In this document: one piece after another, positions 56,563 through 64,000 of the stretch | Position numbering within the stretch: the first letter of the stretch is position 1 | Layout: each line of letters starts with the position of its first letter | Assembly (NCBI RefSeq): GCF_004345025.1 | Contig: NZ_CP037745.1 | Coordinates: 558,001 to 622,000 of the forward strand | Length of the DNA: 64,000 nucleotides | Source of the DNA: Rheinheimera sp. D18 | GTDB taxonomy: Bacteria > Pseudomonadota > Gammaproteobacteria > Enterobacterales > Alteromonadaceae | Reading direction: 5' to 3' | Position numbers and translations under genes: made by a program | The notes under the pieces: model-generated | The model's input: only the letters and a program-made list of their open reading frames with translations | Database searches by the model: none | Told to the model about the DNA's origin: nothing

Positions 56563-58419
56563 TTAGGTTTGTGCTTGATAGGGTATTTCTAGCAATAAAG
56601 CCAAAGCCAATAATAAAGCTTGTTCTTGCATTTCTAACAAGCCATCGGCACGGACGCAGGCATCAATGGCTTGCCATAATTGTTGCTTTTGCTGTGGTGC
56701 TAATGCCAATAGTGCTGGCAGCTGTGTGTTTAAGCAGGCAAATATGTCGGTTGGGCGTGACGCTGTAACGCTAAAAGGTAAGCTGGCAATCGCGGCTTGC
56801 CAAGCTTGTTGTTGTTTGTCGGTATCACCGGCGGTACTACTAACTAAGCTTAGTAAGGCTAATACGCTGTCACTGTGTTGCGCTAAATCTTGGTTAGAAT
56901 AACGACGAGCTATTTTTTCGTTGTCAAAGTACACCGCAACACTGTGTTTTATAAACTGGCTGCTCAGCCACGCCGCTAAGGTTGGTTGGCTGCTAGCTGT
57001 TAAAAGCGCCTCTAACAAAGCATTAAATTGGCTAAACTGGGTTTTTGACAACATTTTAAGTGCGGGGATCACGCGTTGCAGCAGTTGAACTTGTTGTAAG
57101 GTGTCTAAGGCATCAACGCTGTCGCACAGTTGGTCGACCTGTTGTAATAATTCAATAGAACCGAGTTGTTTAATCTGCTGTAACTGTGTCGCACGGACAG
57201 TATCGTCGTTGTGCAGTATTAGGCAGCAAACGAGCGCTTGAGCTGGTTCGGGTTGCCGACTGCTATGCAGCAATAACAACGGCAAGGCTTGCTGTAACCG
57301 TTCGGCATTACTCTTTTTCTGACCACTATTGTCGGTTGTTTGCTCGTCAACTAAATTAGGTTCAGTGCCTGTTTGTGCCGGGCGCGGTGTCGGAAACTTA
57401 CCATTCCATTGTGGTTCTAAGCGTTTAATCCGGGTAGCTAATGGCGGGTGGGTCGCAAATAGTGATAGCCAGTGGCTAACCGCATTACCAAAAAATAAGT
57501 GGCTGTTTTCATCAGCATTTTGATTGGTAATTTTACTACCATTACTAGAGCTGCCAATAATTTTTAGCGCGCCAGCAATGCCGCGCGGGTTGCGAGTAAA
57601 TTGCACTGCGCTAGCGTCAGCTAAATACTCGCGTTGTCGGCTGACGGCTGCTTTAATTAGATTGCCAAAAAATGAGCCAAGGTAGCCAACGGCCACCAAG
57701 CCAACGGCTAAAAGTACGATACCACCCGCGCCATTTTTATTGTTACCAGAACGGCTACTGCTGCGCATTACCCGGTTATGGCTGCTGCCACGTAAAATGT
57801 AATAGCCAATATGACCAACAAATAAAATGCCATTTAAAATAGCGATAAGGCGAATGTTCATCCGCATATCGCCATTTAAAATATGGCTGAATTCATGGGC
57901 AATTACCCCCTGTAATTCATCGCGATTTAGCTGTTGCAAACAACCTTGAGTAACGCCAATTACCGCATCGGCAGGGCTATAGCCTGCGGCAAACGCATTT
58001 ATGCCTTGCTCCGGTAATACATACACTAGTGGCACGGGCGTGTTCGCGGCTAGTGCAACTTCTTCAACAATATTTAATAAACGTCGCTGCAAGGGATCTT
58101 GGCTGTCGGGGGCTAACCTAACGCCACCTAAGGATTCGGCAACGACCTTGCCGCCGGCTTTTAGCTGTAGCCACTTCACTAGCACCGCCACGCTGACACC
58201 AGCAATGACCACAGTGGTTATTAGCAGGAATAAGTCCCAAGGTAAATGCTGCCAATTACGGCTGTCGGAAAAGTGTTCTGTATCAACAAAGCCTAGCGCT
58301 ATCACAGCAATAACATTAGTTAGCAGTATCAGCAGCAATACAGCTAGCGAAAACAGCGCAATAAGAATGCGCGTATTGCGCCGCGCTAAGTCTTGTTGGG
58401 CAAAAAAGTTACTGCTCAT
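56563..58419 (-). CDS. M48 family metallopeptidase (HtpX-like) with C-terminal extension
   Basis: A 618-residue membrane protease. Two N-terminal helices (near 17-42 and 57-80), zinc site VIAHEFSHILNGD near residue 170, two more helices, and the third-ligand region REYLADASAVQFTRNP near 265. After about residue 340 comes a long Gln- and Leu-rich cytoplasmic extension absent from E. coli HtpX (293 residues). It follows lemA by 20 bases; LemA-M48 pairs are common and are linked to membrane protein quality control. Confidence 0.92.
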   Translation of the reverse strand: MSSNFFAQQDLARRNTRILIALFSLAVLLLILLTNVIAVIALGFVDTEHFSDSRNWQHLPWDLFLLITTVVIAGVSVAVLVKWLQLKAGGKVVAESLGGVRLAPDSQDPLQRRLLNIVEEVALAANTPVPLVYVLPEQGINAFAAGYSPADAVIGVTQGCLQQLNRDELQGVIAHEFSHILNGDMRMNIRLIAILNGILFVGHIGYYILRGSSHNRVMRSSSRSGNNKNGAGGIVLLAVGLVAVGYLGSFFGNLIKAAVSRQREYLADASAVQFTRNPRGIAGALKIIGSSSNGSKITNQNADENSHLFFGNAVSHWLSLFATHPPLATRIKRLEPQWNGKFPTPRPAQTGTEPNLVDEQTTDNSGQKKSNAERLQQALPLLLLHSSRQPEPAQALVCCLILHNDDTVRATQLQQIKQLGSIELLQQVDQLCDSVDALDTLQQVQLLQRVIPALKMLSKTQFSQFNALLEALLTASSQPTLAAWLSSQFIKHSVAVYFDNEKIARRYSNQDLAQHSDSVLALLSLVSSTAGDTDKQQQAWQAAIASLPFSVTASRPTDIFACLNTQLPALLALAPQQKQQLWQAIDACVRADGLLEMQEQALLLALALLLEIPYQAQT

Positions 58420-58439
58420 TTATTAACCGGCGTTAGCGA

Positions 58440-59030
58440 TTAAAAGCTAACTTTTGGCGCAGCTTGAATAGCGGCGCTGTCAGCAAACTCAAGTAATTTC
58501 GCATCGGCGGCATGGCCAAAGCTGGCGGCAAAAATAACCGGCGGAAAACTCTGTTTGTAGCTATTGTATTCGGTAACCGCATCGTTAAAGGCTTGGCGTG
58601 CAAAAGCCACGCGGTTTTCTGTGCTGGTTAACTCTTCCGATAGCTGCATCATATTTTGATTAGCTTTTAAATCTGGATAGGCTTCCATTACCACGTTTAA
58701 GCGGCTCATTGCGCCTTGTAATGCTCCTTCGGCACTGGCTAACTGCGATATAGCACCTGCATCACCAGGGTTATTTGCGGCAACTTTCAAGCCGGCTAAT
58801 GCCGCATTACGTGCATTAATTACCGCTTCTAACGTGTCGCGCTCATGTGCCATATAGGCTTTGGCAGTTTCAACTAAATTAGGGATCAGGTCATAGCGGC
58901 GCTTAAGTTGTACTTCAATTTGCGCAAAGGCATTTTGAAAACGATTTTTTAATTTTACTAATGCGTTAAAAATGCTAATAACCCAGAACACTAGTGCAAC
59001 GAGGATAACGAGGATAATTAAGCCGGTCAT
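58440..59030 (-). CDS. LemA family protein
   Basis: A 196-residue protein: N-terminal helix (LIILVILVALVFWVISIFNAL), then a helical-bundle domain with NRFQNAFAQIEVQLKRRYDLIPNLVETAKAY (residues about 27-57; only key parts named) and a YNSYKQSFPPVIFA C-terminal motif typical of LemA. The ATG at 59030 has CGGAG upstream; an earlier frame start at 59075 is disfavoured. Operon with the M48 peptidase. Confidence 0.92.
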   Translation of the reverse strand: MTGLIILVILVALVFWVISIFNALVKLKNRFQNAFAQIEVQLKRRYDLIPNLVETAKAYMAHERDTLEAVINARNAALAGLKVAANNPGDAGAISQLASAEGALQGAMSRLNVVMEAYPDLKANQNMMQLSEELTSTENRVAFARQAFNDAVTEYNSYKQSFPPVIFAASFGHAADAKLLEFADSAAIQAAPKVSF

Positions 59031-59204
59031 GATGACTCCGATAAATGGGGTAATATTGCTAATCATTGTTAACAATAGTTTAAACTCTGTCTAGTCTTTA
59101 TTCGGTGAAACAGCACTAAAGTATGATAATTAGTGTTTGCTGTCCTAGCGTTGGTAATTCAGGTTGGCTGCGGTATTATAAAGGCAATGAATTAAGGGGT
59201 TTAT

Positions 59205-59531
59205 ATGAGCGAGTTTCAACATATTTCGGTAATGCAAACAGCAGAGTTATTGGCTGCAGGTAAGGTAGTGGTTGCCGATATTCGTGATGAACAAAGTTAT
59301 AACACAGGCCATATCGAGGGGGCTTATCATCTTACTAATGGCAGCCTTAATAGCTTTATGCAGCAGTTTGAGTTTGACCAACCTGTGGTCGTGGTATGTT
59401 ATCACGGTAACTCTAGCCAAGGGGCGGCGCAGTATTTAGTGCAGCAAGGCTTTGAGCAGGTATTTAGCCTAGACGGGGGCTTTGAAAGTTGGCGCACACA
59501 GCAACCTTTTGTGAGTGATGACCGTGCATAA
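59205..59531 (+). CDS. glpE: Thiosulfate sulfurtransferase GlpE
   Basis: A 108-residue single-domain rhodanese, same size as E. coli GlpE. Catalytic Cys65 in [15 protein letters not shown], plus [16 protein letters not shown] and the terminal [16 protein letters not shown] precedes the ATG. It overlaps glpG by 14 bases, as in the glpEG arrangement of other gammaproteobacteria. Confidence 0.94.
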   Translation: MSEFQHISVMQTAELLAAGKVVVADIRDEQSYNTGHIEGAYHLTNGSLNSFMQQFEFDQPVVVVCYHGNSSQGAAQYLVQQGFEQVFSLDGGFESWRTQQPFVSDDRA

Positions 59532-60345
59532 ATTTGCTGAGTTAAATTCTGCGCAGGCCGCACAATTGTTTGCTGATTATTGCAACGCCAATGGGCTAGA
59601 TGTGAGTGCGGTTGTAAAGCAGCCTAATTTTGCCGAGCTTTATGTCGCACCCGAACAGCTTGCTCAGGTTGAAATAGAGTTTCAACGTTTTATAGCGCAG
59701 CCTTCCGATGCGCGCTATCAAGCAGCCGCTTGGCAATTAAGCCAGCCTAAAGTGGTGCAGGGCAAGGCGCTGCCAGCGTTTAATTTACTTAACGTTTGGC
59801 AACAAGCGCCAATAACCTTGTTCGTGATAGCGCTATGTGTACTGGTTTATATCTGGCAACAGATAGACTGGCCTAGTGTTAGTGCGTTATTGCAATTAGA
59901 CAAACCCAGCCAGCTATGGCGTTGGTTTACACCAATGTTATTGCATTTTGATCCTACCCATTTAGTGTTTAATTTAGCCTGGTGGTTATATTTAGGCCGG
60001 CAATTAGAGTCACGCTTAGGCGGTCTGATGTTGTTGAACATCGCTCTATCGGTTGCGCTGGTGTCAAACGCGGCACAGTATTTTATGGTGGGTCCGCATT
60101 TTGGTGGTCTGTCGGGAGTGGTATACGGGCTATTTGGTTACTTTTGGCTGACAGGGCGGCTTAACCCTGCGCAGGGCATTAATATTAGTTCAGGCTTAGC
60201 CGGCTTTATGCTGTTGTGGTTAGTGCTAGGCTTTTTCGACATACTTTGGGTTAGCATGGCAAACTGGGCACATTTAGGTGGCTTACTTGCAGGCGTGGCT
60301 TGGGCCTGGCTATTGCGCAATCAGCCAGGGCGTAAAGTGATATAA
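59518..60345 (+). CDS. glpG: Rhomboid intramembrane serine protease GlpG
   Basis: A 275-residue protease: cytoplasmic N-terminal domain (about 1-85), then six transmembrane helices. Catalytic Ser in [13 protein letters not shown] near 199 and catalytic His in [12 protein letters not shown] near 252; the [13 protein letters not shown] segment gives the oxyanion His/Asn. ATG at 59518 (MTVHKFAEL) is preferred over GTG three bases earlier. Confidence 0.94.
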   Translation: MTVHKFAELNSAQAAQLFADYCNANGLDVSAVVKQPNFAELYVAPEQLAQVEIEFQRFIAQPSDARYQAAAWQLSQPKVVQGKALPAFNLLNVWQQAPITLFVIALCVLVYIWQQIDWPSVSALLQLDKPSQLWRWFTPMLLHFDPTHLVFNLAWWLYLGRQLESRLGGLMLLNIALSVALVSNAAQYFMVGPHFGGLSGVVYGLFGYFWLTGRLNPAQGINISSGLAGFMLLWLVLGFFDILWVSMANWAHLGGLLAGVAWAWLLRNQPGRKVI

Positions 60346-60359
60346 GTTGTCAGGCTGAA

Positions 60360-60770
60360 TTATTGATAGAGGTATTTAGTAAATAAAATATCTCTGATCA
60401 TGGGTTCACCCGCTTCTTTTTTCATGGTTTCTTGCAGCTTTTGTAGCATAGCCATGCGTATTTCTTCACGGCCGGTAAGTGATTTAATTTTATCCTCCGG
60501 CTGTTTGGTGAACATGCCAATAATAATATCTAAGATTAGTGGTTCATGATGTTCTATCGCTGGTAAAAACGCTTTGTCTTCAAGCATTAATTCTACCGTA
60601 ACGCGAATATAACCCAAGCTGCGACGATTACCCGATATATAGTTAGTAACGATGTCTGGGTCGAAGCCGTAATAAACAATTTCTTTGGGCGTTTCTTGCC
60701 CAGCTGACGGCAAAGACACCAGTAATAACGGCGCTGATAACAGCAGTGAAAGCAGCAAACGTTTTATCAT
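60360..60770 (-). CDS. FliL-family protein, non-flagellar context
   Basis: A 136-residue protein with a signal peptide (LLLSLLLSAPLLLVSLPSAG) and a FliL-like domain: YIRVTVELMLEDKAFLPAIEHHEPLILDIIIGMF and the C-terminal TGREEIRMAMLQKLQE...RDILFTKYLYQ. FliL interacts with stators at the flagellar base, but no motility gene is near and the membrane anchor looks cleavable. The ATG at 60770 is preferred over an earlier frame start at 60818. Convergent with glpG. Confidence 0.82.
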   Translation of the reverse strand: MIKRLLLSLLLSAPLLLVSLPSAGQETPKEIVYYGFDPDIVTNYISGNRRSLGYIRVTVELMLEDKAFLPAIEHHEPLILDIIIGMFTKQPEDKIKSLTGREEIRMAMLQKLQETMKKEAGEPMIRDILFTKYLYQ

Positions 60771-60929
60771 AAGTATCACTTTTAGTTGGTAAAAAAGGGT
60801 AGGCAGCACGCTAACCATAGCGCTAAGCCAAGTATTTTACCAGTTAAGCTTGGCTGCGGTAAGGGGTTTTTCTGCGTTTGCTATAGCTGAAAAAACTTGC
60901 TGAAGTTGTTATGATGGCGCTAGATTTTT

Positions 60930-61478
60930 TTGCACAGAATTATTGTTGTGAGCATACCCTTTATTTCACTTGATAGTAGTTGGCAGGACGCTAACAAAGC
61001 TGTGTTACCAGCAACCTTAGCGGCTTGGGTTTTAGAACCGGCCTCGTTGACCGCACGGTTAAAGCAGCATTGTAGCGAGTTTCGTGTGCAGGTATTGCAA
61101 GAGCGGCCGGTAGCGTTGCCTAATTTTTTACAGCCGCTGTTACCTAATACCAAGCAAGCACAGGTACGTGAGGTTATTTTGTGGTGCGATAACCAGCCTT
61201 GTGTCTACGCTCAAAGTTGGCTACCTGAGCAAACTATTAATACACTGCGGCCACTAGCCAGTTTAGGTGAACGGCCGTTGGGTGAATATATTTTCCAACA
61301 TCAAAGCCTCCGTCGTGGGCCAATAGAAGCAACCACATTAGCGATTGAATTCGCACAATTAAATTTAGCAAGTACCTGTTATGTAAGACGTTCGGTGTTT
61401 CAGTTAGAAAATCAGCCCTTACTAGTAGCAGAAGCCTTTTTGCCGGCAATGGCGAATTTGGCTAGGTTAGTACGATGA
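60930..61478 (+). CDS. ubiC: Chorismate lyase UbiC
   Basis: A 182-residue (or 176 from the GTG at 60948) enzyme that makes 4-hydroxybenzoate and pyruvate from chorismate, first step of ubiquinone synthesis. The family's substrate-binding Arg is in VREVILWCDNQP, then LGERPLGEYIF and the conserved Glu in VAEAFLPAM. No clear ribosome-binding site supports either start. Its end overlaps ubiA by four bases (ATGA). Confidence 0.92.
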   Translation: MHRIIVVSIPFISLDSSWQDANKAVLPATLAAWVLEPASLTARLKQHCSEFRVQVLQERPVALPNFLQPLLPNTKQAQVREVILWCDNQPCVYAQSWLPEQTINTLRPLASLGERPLGEYIFQHQSLRRGPIEATTLAIEFAQLNLASTCYVRRSVFQLENQPLLVAEAFLPAMANLARLVR

Positions 61479-62347
61479 AATTAGCACTAACTGCGTCACA
61501 CTGGCGTTACTATTTGCAGCTAATGCGCTTAGAAAAACCGATTGGCACTTATTTATTATTGTGGCCAACCTGGTGGGCCTTGTGGTTTGCGTCAGAAGGC
61601 GCACCACAGTTACATTTCTTATTAGTGTTTACACTAGGCGTAGTGCTAATGCGCGCTGCCGGCTGTGTGATTAATGATTATGCTGATCGACATTGGGATG
61701 GTGCCGTAGAGCGTACCCAGCATCGACCGTTAGCCAGCGGTGTGGTAAGTACAACTGAAGCCTTGCAGCTATTCACCTTACTACTGTTATTAAGTGCCAG
61801 TTTGTTGGTGTTTCTTAACTGGCAAACGGTACTGTTATCTTTGGTCGCGGTGCTGCTTGCTGCAGCGTACCCTTTTATGAAACGTTATACCCAGTTACCG
61901 CAAGTAGTGCTAGGAGCAGCTTTTAGCTGGGGGATGCCCATGGCCTTTATGGCGATTCAGTTACACTTGCCTCCTGTGTTATGGTTGCTTTATTTCGCCA
62001 ACTTACTGTGGACAGTGGCGTATGATACCTATTACGCGTTAGTTGACCTGCCGGACGATGTTAAAGTAGGTATTAAATCTACGGCCATTTTATTTGGCCG
62101 TTATGTGTTACCTATTATTGCGTTACTGCAATTCAGTAGTTTGTTGTTATTGCTTGCTGCAGGTTATTTGGCACAGTTGCATTGGCTATATTATTTAAGC
62201 CTAGTTGCGGCGCTGGGCTGTTTTGTTTATCAGCATCGCTTAGCCAAAAAAAGCCGGCAGGGCGCCTTTGCTGCCTTTTTACATAACCACTATGTGGGTA
62301 TGCTAATTTTTGCTGGCATAGCGCTAAGCTATCTCGTTCAAGGATAA
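61475..62347 (+). CDS. ubiA: 4-hydroxybenzoate octaprenyltransferase UbiA
   Basis: A 290-residue integral membrane prenyltransferase with about nine helices. The two aspartate-rich motifs are NDYADRHWDGAVERTQHRP near residue 66 and YDTYYALVDLPDDVKVG near 185. Joins a polyprenyl tail to 4-hydroxybenzoate, next step after UbiC and co-transcribed with it. Confidence 0.96.
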   Translation: MKLALTASHWRYYLQLMRLEKPIGTYLLLWPTWWALWFASEGAPQLHFLLVFTLGVVLMRAAGCVINDYADRHWDGAVERTQHRPLASGVVSTTEALQLFTLLLLLSASLLVFLNWQTVLLSLVAVLLAAAYPFMKRYTQLPQVVLGAAFSWGMPMAFMAIQLHLPPVLWLLYFANLLWTVAYDTYYALVDLPDDVKVGIKSTAILFGRYVLPIIALLQFSSLLLLLAAGYLAQLHWLYYLSLVAALGCFVYQHRLAKKSRQGAFAAFLHNHYVGMLIFAGIALSYLVQG

Positions 62348-62353
62348 GTAAAG

Positions 62354-62794
62354 ATGACGCGATTTTTAACCAGTTTAGTTTTATTGCTGCCATTGTTTGC
62401 CTGTGCCGTAAGTGAACAGCAATTAGCCGAATTTAGCGTAGTGCCGCTACAAATAGGCACACAACATATACAGGTACAGCTGGCCGATACTGATGAAAAA
62501 CGTGCTCAAGGCCTTATGTTTCAACAAACTGCTGAACCGGGCATGTTTTTGTTATATCCAAAGCCAAGAGCTATTTCGTTGTGGATGGCTAATACGGCGC
62601 TAGCACTAGATGTAGCTTACATTGGCCCAGACTGGAGTATTGTGCAGCTCGTGCAACTGGACCCCTATGATGAAACACCAGTGCCATCGCCTGGCGCCAT
62701 TATTGCTGCATTAGAAATGCCGCGTGGCTGGTTTGCCAAACACGGGGTAATGCTGGGACACAAAGTACGTTTTAATCCTAATCCTAATCCTTAG
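62354..62794 (+). CDS. DUF192 lipoprotein
   Basis: A 146-residue protein with lipobox LPLFAC (lipid Cys near residue 17) and a DUF192 domain (IQVQLADTDEKRAQGLMFQQ, ISLWMANTALALDVAYIG, LEMPRGWFAKHGVMLGHKV). The function of DUF192 is unknown. AAGGA precedes the ATG, six bases after ubiA, so it may belong to the ubi operon. The C-terminal FNPNPNP comes from a short AATCCT tandem repeat (62774-62790). Confidence 0.88.
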   Translation: MTRFLTSLVLLLPLFACAVSEQQLAEFSVVPLQIGTQHIQVQLADTDEKRAQGLMFQQTAEPGMFLLYPKPRAISLWMANTALALDVAYIGPDWSIVQLVQLDPYDETPVPSPGAIIAALEMPRGWFAKHGVMLGHKVRFNPNPNP

Positions 62795-62812
62795 CGTGGC
62801 GTTTTACGCTTA

Positions 62813-62860
62813 AGCCTTGACCCGAGTTACAATTCTAGCTCGGGTCAAGGCTATAATTTT
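62813..62860. terminator. Bidirectional terminator
   Basis: AGCCTTGACCCGAG (62813-62826) and CTCGGGTCAAGGCT (62839-62852) form a perfect 14-bp stem, with ATAATTTT following, between the convergent DUF192 and RND pump genes. Confidence 0.9.
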
Positions 62861-64000
62861 ACTTTGTTAATTTGCGTTGTAACAGCAGATAATACAACAC
62901 CGGCATTAATAACATTGAGACTAAAGGTGCGGCTAACATCCCGCCGAGCATAGGCGCGGCAATTCGCTGCATAACCTCATTACCGGCGCCACTACCAAAC
63001 ATGATGGGTAATAGGCTGACTATTATCGTTAATACGGTCATGGCTTTTGGCCTTACCCGCTGCACGGCTCCTTGCATAATCGCCTGCCAGAGTTGCTGCC
63101 TATTTTGTGGCTTAAGCTCTTCTACCGCGCGTTTTAAGTACAGTAGCATAACGACGGCAAATTCAGCAGCCACGCCGCCTAGAGCAATTAACCCTACCGC
63201 TACCGCTACCGAGAGTTGATAATCGAGCAAATAGAGTAACCATAGGCTGCCACTTAGCGCGAAGGGTAGTGAAATAAGCACCAGTATCACGTCGCTAAAA
63301 CGGCGAAAGGTGAGGTAAAGCAAAAATACGATAAGGAGTAAGGCAAATGGCACTAAATGTTGCAAACGCGCTGTAACTCGCTGCATGTATTCATATTGAC
63401 CACCTAAGCTAACACTGACTTGGGTTGGAAACTGCTGTTGTGCCAACAGAGTTTCAAGTTCGTTAAGGTAGTGGCCAAGTTCGGTATCAGGCAGTAAATC
63501 AATATATAGCCAAGTGGTTAAACGTGCATTTTCAGAGCGGATCATTACTGGGCCAGTTTCCACTTTAACCGTAGCAACCTGCTCGAGTAAGATATAGGCC
63601 CCATCAGAGGTTTGCAGCGGCAACTTTGCGATGTCATCCGGATGGCTGCGGCTATCACGAGGAAAGCGCAGGCTAATGTCATAACGTTCACGGCCTTGAA
63701 TACTTTGCGCAACGGGTGCGCCACCAATAGCAAAGGCAACATATTGTTGTAGCTCGGTTAGGGTTAAATTATAGCGCCCTAGCTGATCGAGTTTTGGTGT
63801 GATGGTTAAATACAAACCAGCATCAGGGCGTTCGGCAAACACTGAACGGCTGCCTGCAAGAGGCTTTATTGCGGCTTCTAACTGTTGAGCAACAGCAGAA
63901 ATTGTCGTTAAATCTGGGCCACTAACTCTTACCCCCACGGGTGTACGAATGCCGGTAGATAGCATATCAATACGGGTTTTTATCGGCGGAAGCCAAGCGT
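62859..64000 (-). CDS. CusA/CzcA-family heavy-metal RND efflux pump (C-terminal part)
   Basis: Minus-strand frame open to the window edge, reading LPPIKTRIDMLSTGIRTPVGVRVSG, then a periplasmic porter domain and the second membrane half: LVPFALLLIVFLLYLTFRRF, GGVAAEFAVVMLLYL and RPKAMTVLTIIVSLLPIMFGSGAG. This corresponds to roughly the last 380 of about 1040 residues. The proton-relay Asp motif and metal-site methionines lie mostly outside the window, so copper/silver versus cobalt/zinc/cadmium cannot be decided. Confidence 0.93.
   Translation of the reverse strand, partial: AWLPPIKTRIDMLSTGIRTPVGVRVSGPDLTTISAVAQQLEAAIKPLAGSRSVFAERPDAGLYLTITPKLDQLGRYNLTLTELQQYVAFAIGGAPVAQSIQGRERYDISLRFPRDSRSHPDDIAKLPLQTSDGAYILLEQVATVKVETGPVMIRSENARLTTWLYIDLLPDTELGHYLNELETLLAQQQFPTQVSVSLGGQYEYMQRVTARLQHLVPFALLLIVFLLYLTFRRFSDVILVLISLPFALSGSLWLLYLLDYQLSVAVAVGLIALGGVAAEFAVVMLLYLKRAVEELKPQNRQQLWQAIMQGAVQRVRPKAMTVLTIIVSLLPIMFGSGAGNEVMQRIAAPMLGGMLAAPLVSMLLMPVLYYLLLQRKLTK

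Noticed and set aside
58001-58426. A 141-codon plus-strand frame opposite the M48 peptidase N-terminus
   Set aside because: Ser/Thr-rich translation typical of antisense of hydrophobic helices; no ribosome-binding site.

Overview
The window looks like the chromosome of a free-living gammaproteobacterium of the Alteromonadales/Chromatiales type, close to Rheinheimera, Alishewanella or Arsukibacterium. This is an inference from gene order (ampD-ampE-pdhR-aceE-aceF-lpd, then acnB and yacL), from protein resemblance to Escherichia coli orthologues recalled from memory, from the many TonB/secreted-peptidase genes and from the moderate GC content with preferred TTA/TTG leucine codons. No database search was possible. 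No rRNA, tRNA or CRISPR array was seen.

Layout. 1-8.5 kb: peptidoglycan-recycling amidase AmpD (cut by the window edge) and AmpE, then the PdhR-regulated pyruvate dehydrogenase operon, with a textbook PdhR operator. 8.5-17.4 kb: a mostly minus-strand accessory stretch: SGNH hydrolase, a small cupin/DUF2805/VOC group, a stand-alone fragment of malate synthase G divergent from a ScfR/RamB-like regulator, a Gre-like factor, glutaminase, and a DUF2157-DUF4401-GDYXXLXY membrane operon. 17.5-25.2 kb: an M13 lipoprotein peptidase with unusual codon use, acnB, a TPR-GGDEF protein and yacL. 25.2-32.5 kb (minus): zapE and a complete cydA-cydB-cydX-cydD-cydC operon, including the 37-residue cydX. 32.6-37.7 kb: RpiR-type regulator, a large TonB-dependent receptor and anmK, a probable muropeptide or amino-sugar uptake group that fits functionally with ampD/ampE.

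38.8-42.6 kb is the most unusual part: three truncated copies of an Rhs core, two of them with different C-terminal tips and each followed by an overlapping small gene that is probably its immunity gene. A broken duplicate of the anmK 3' end and its neighbour flanks the array in direct orientation, and REP-like hairpins lie inside it. An AT-rich secreted protein gene follows.

43.6-64 kb: CtlX and ornithine cyclodeaminase with a divergent Lrp-type regulator (citrulline to ornithine to proline), a secreted M4 peptidase, a MarR-controlled DUF2955/HlyD efflux pair, the three-gene form of proton-translocating transhydrogenase, dusC, an HDOD protein, M48 peptidase plus LemA, glpE-glpG, a lone FliL-like protein, ubiC-ubiA, a DUF192 lipoprotein, and the C-terminal part of a CusA/CzcA-type RND pump running off the right edge.

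Two dispersed repeat families recur in intergenic gaps at 1.35-1.57, 19.74-19.90 and 43.55-43.63 kb.
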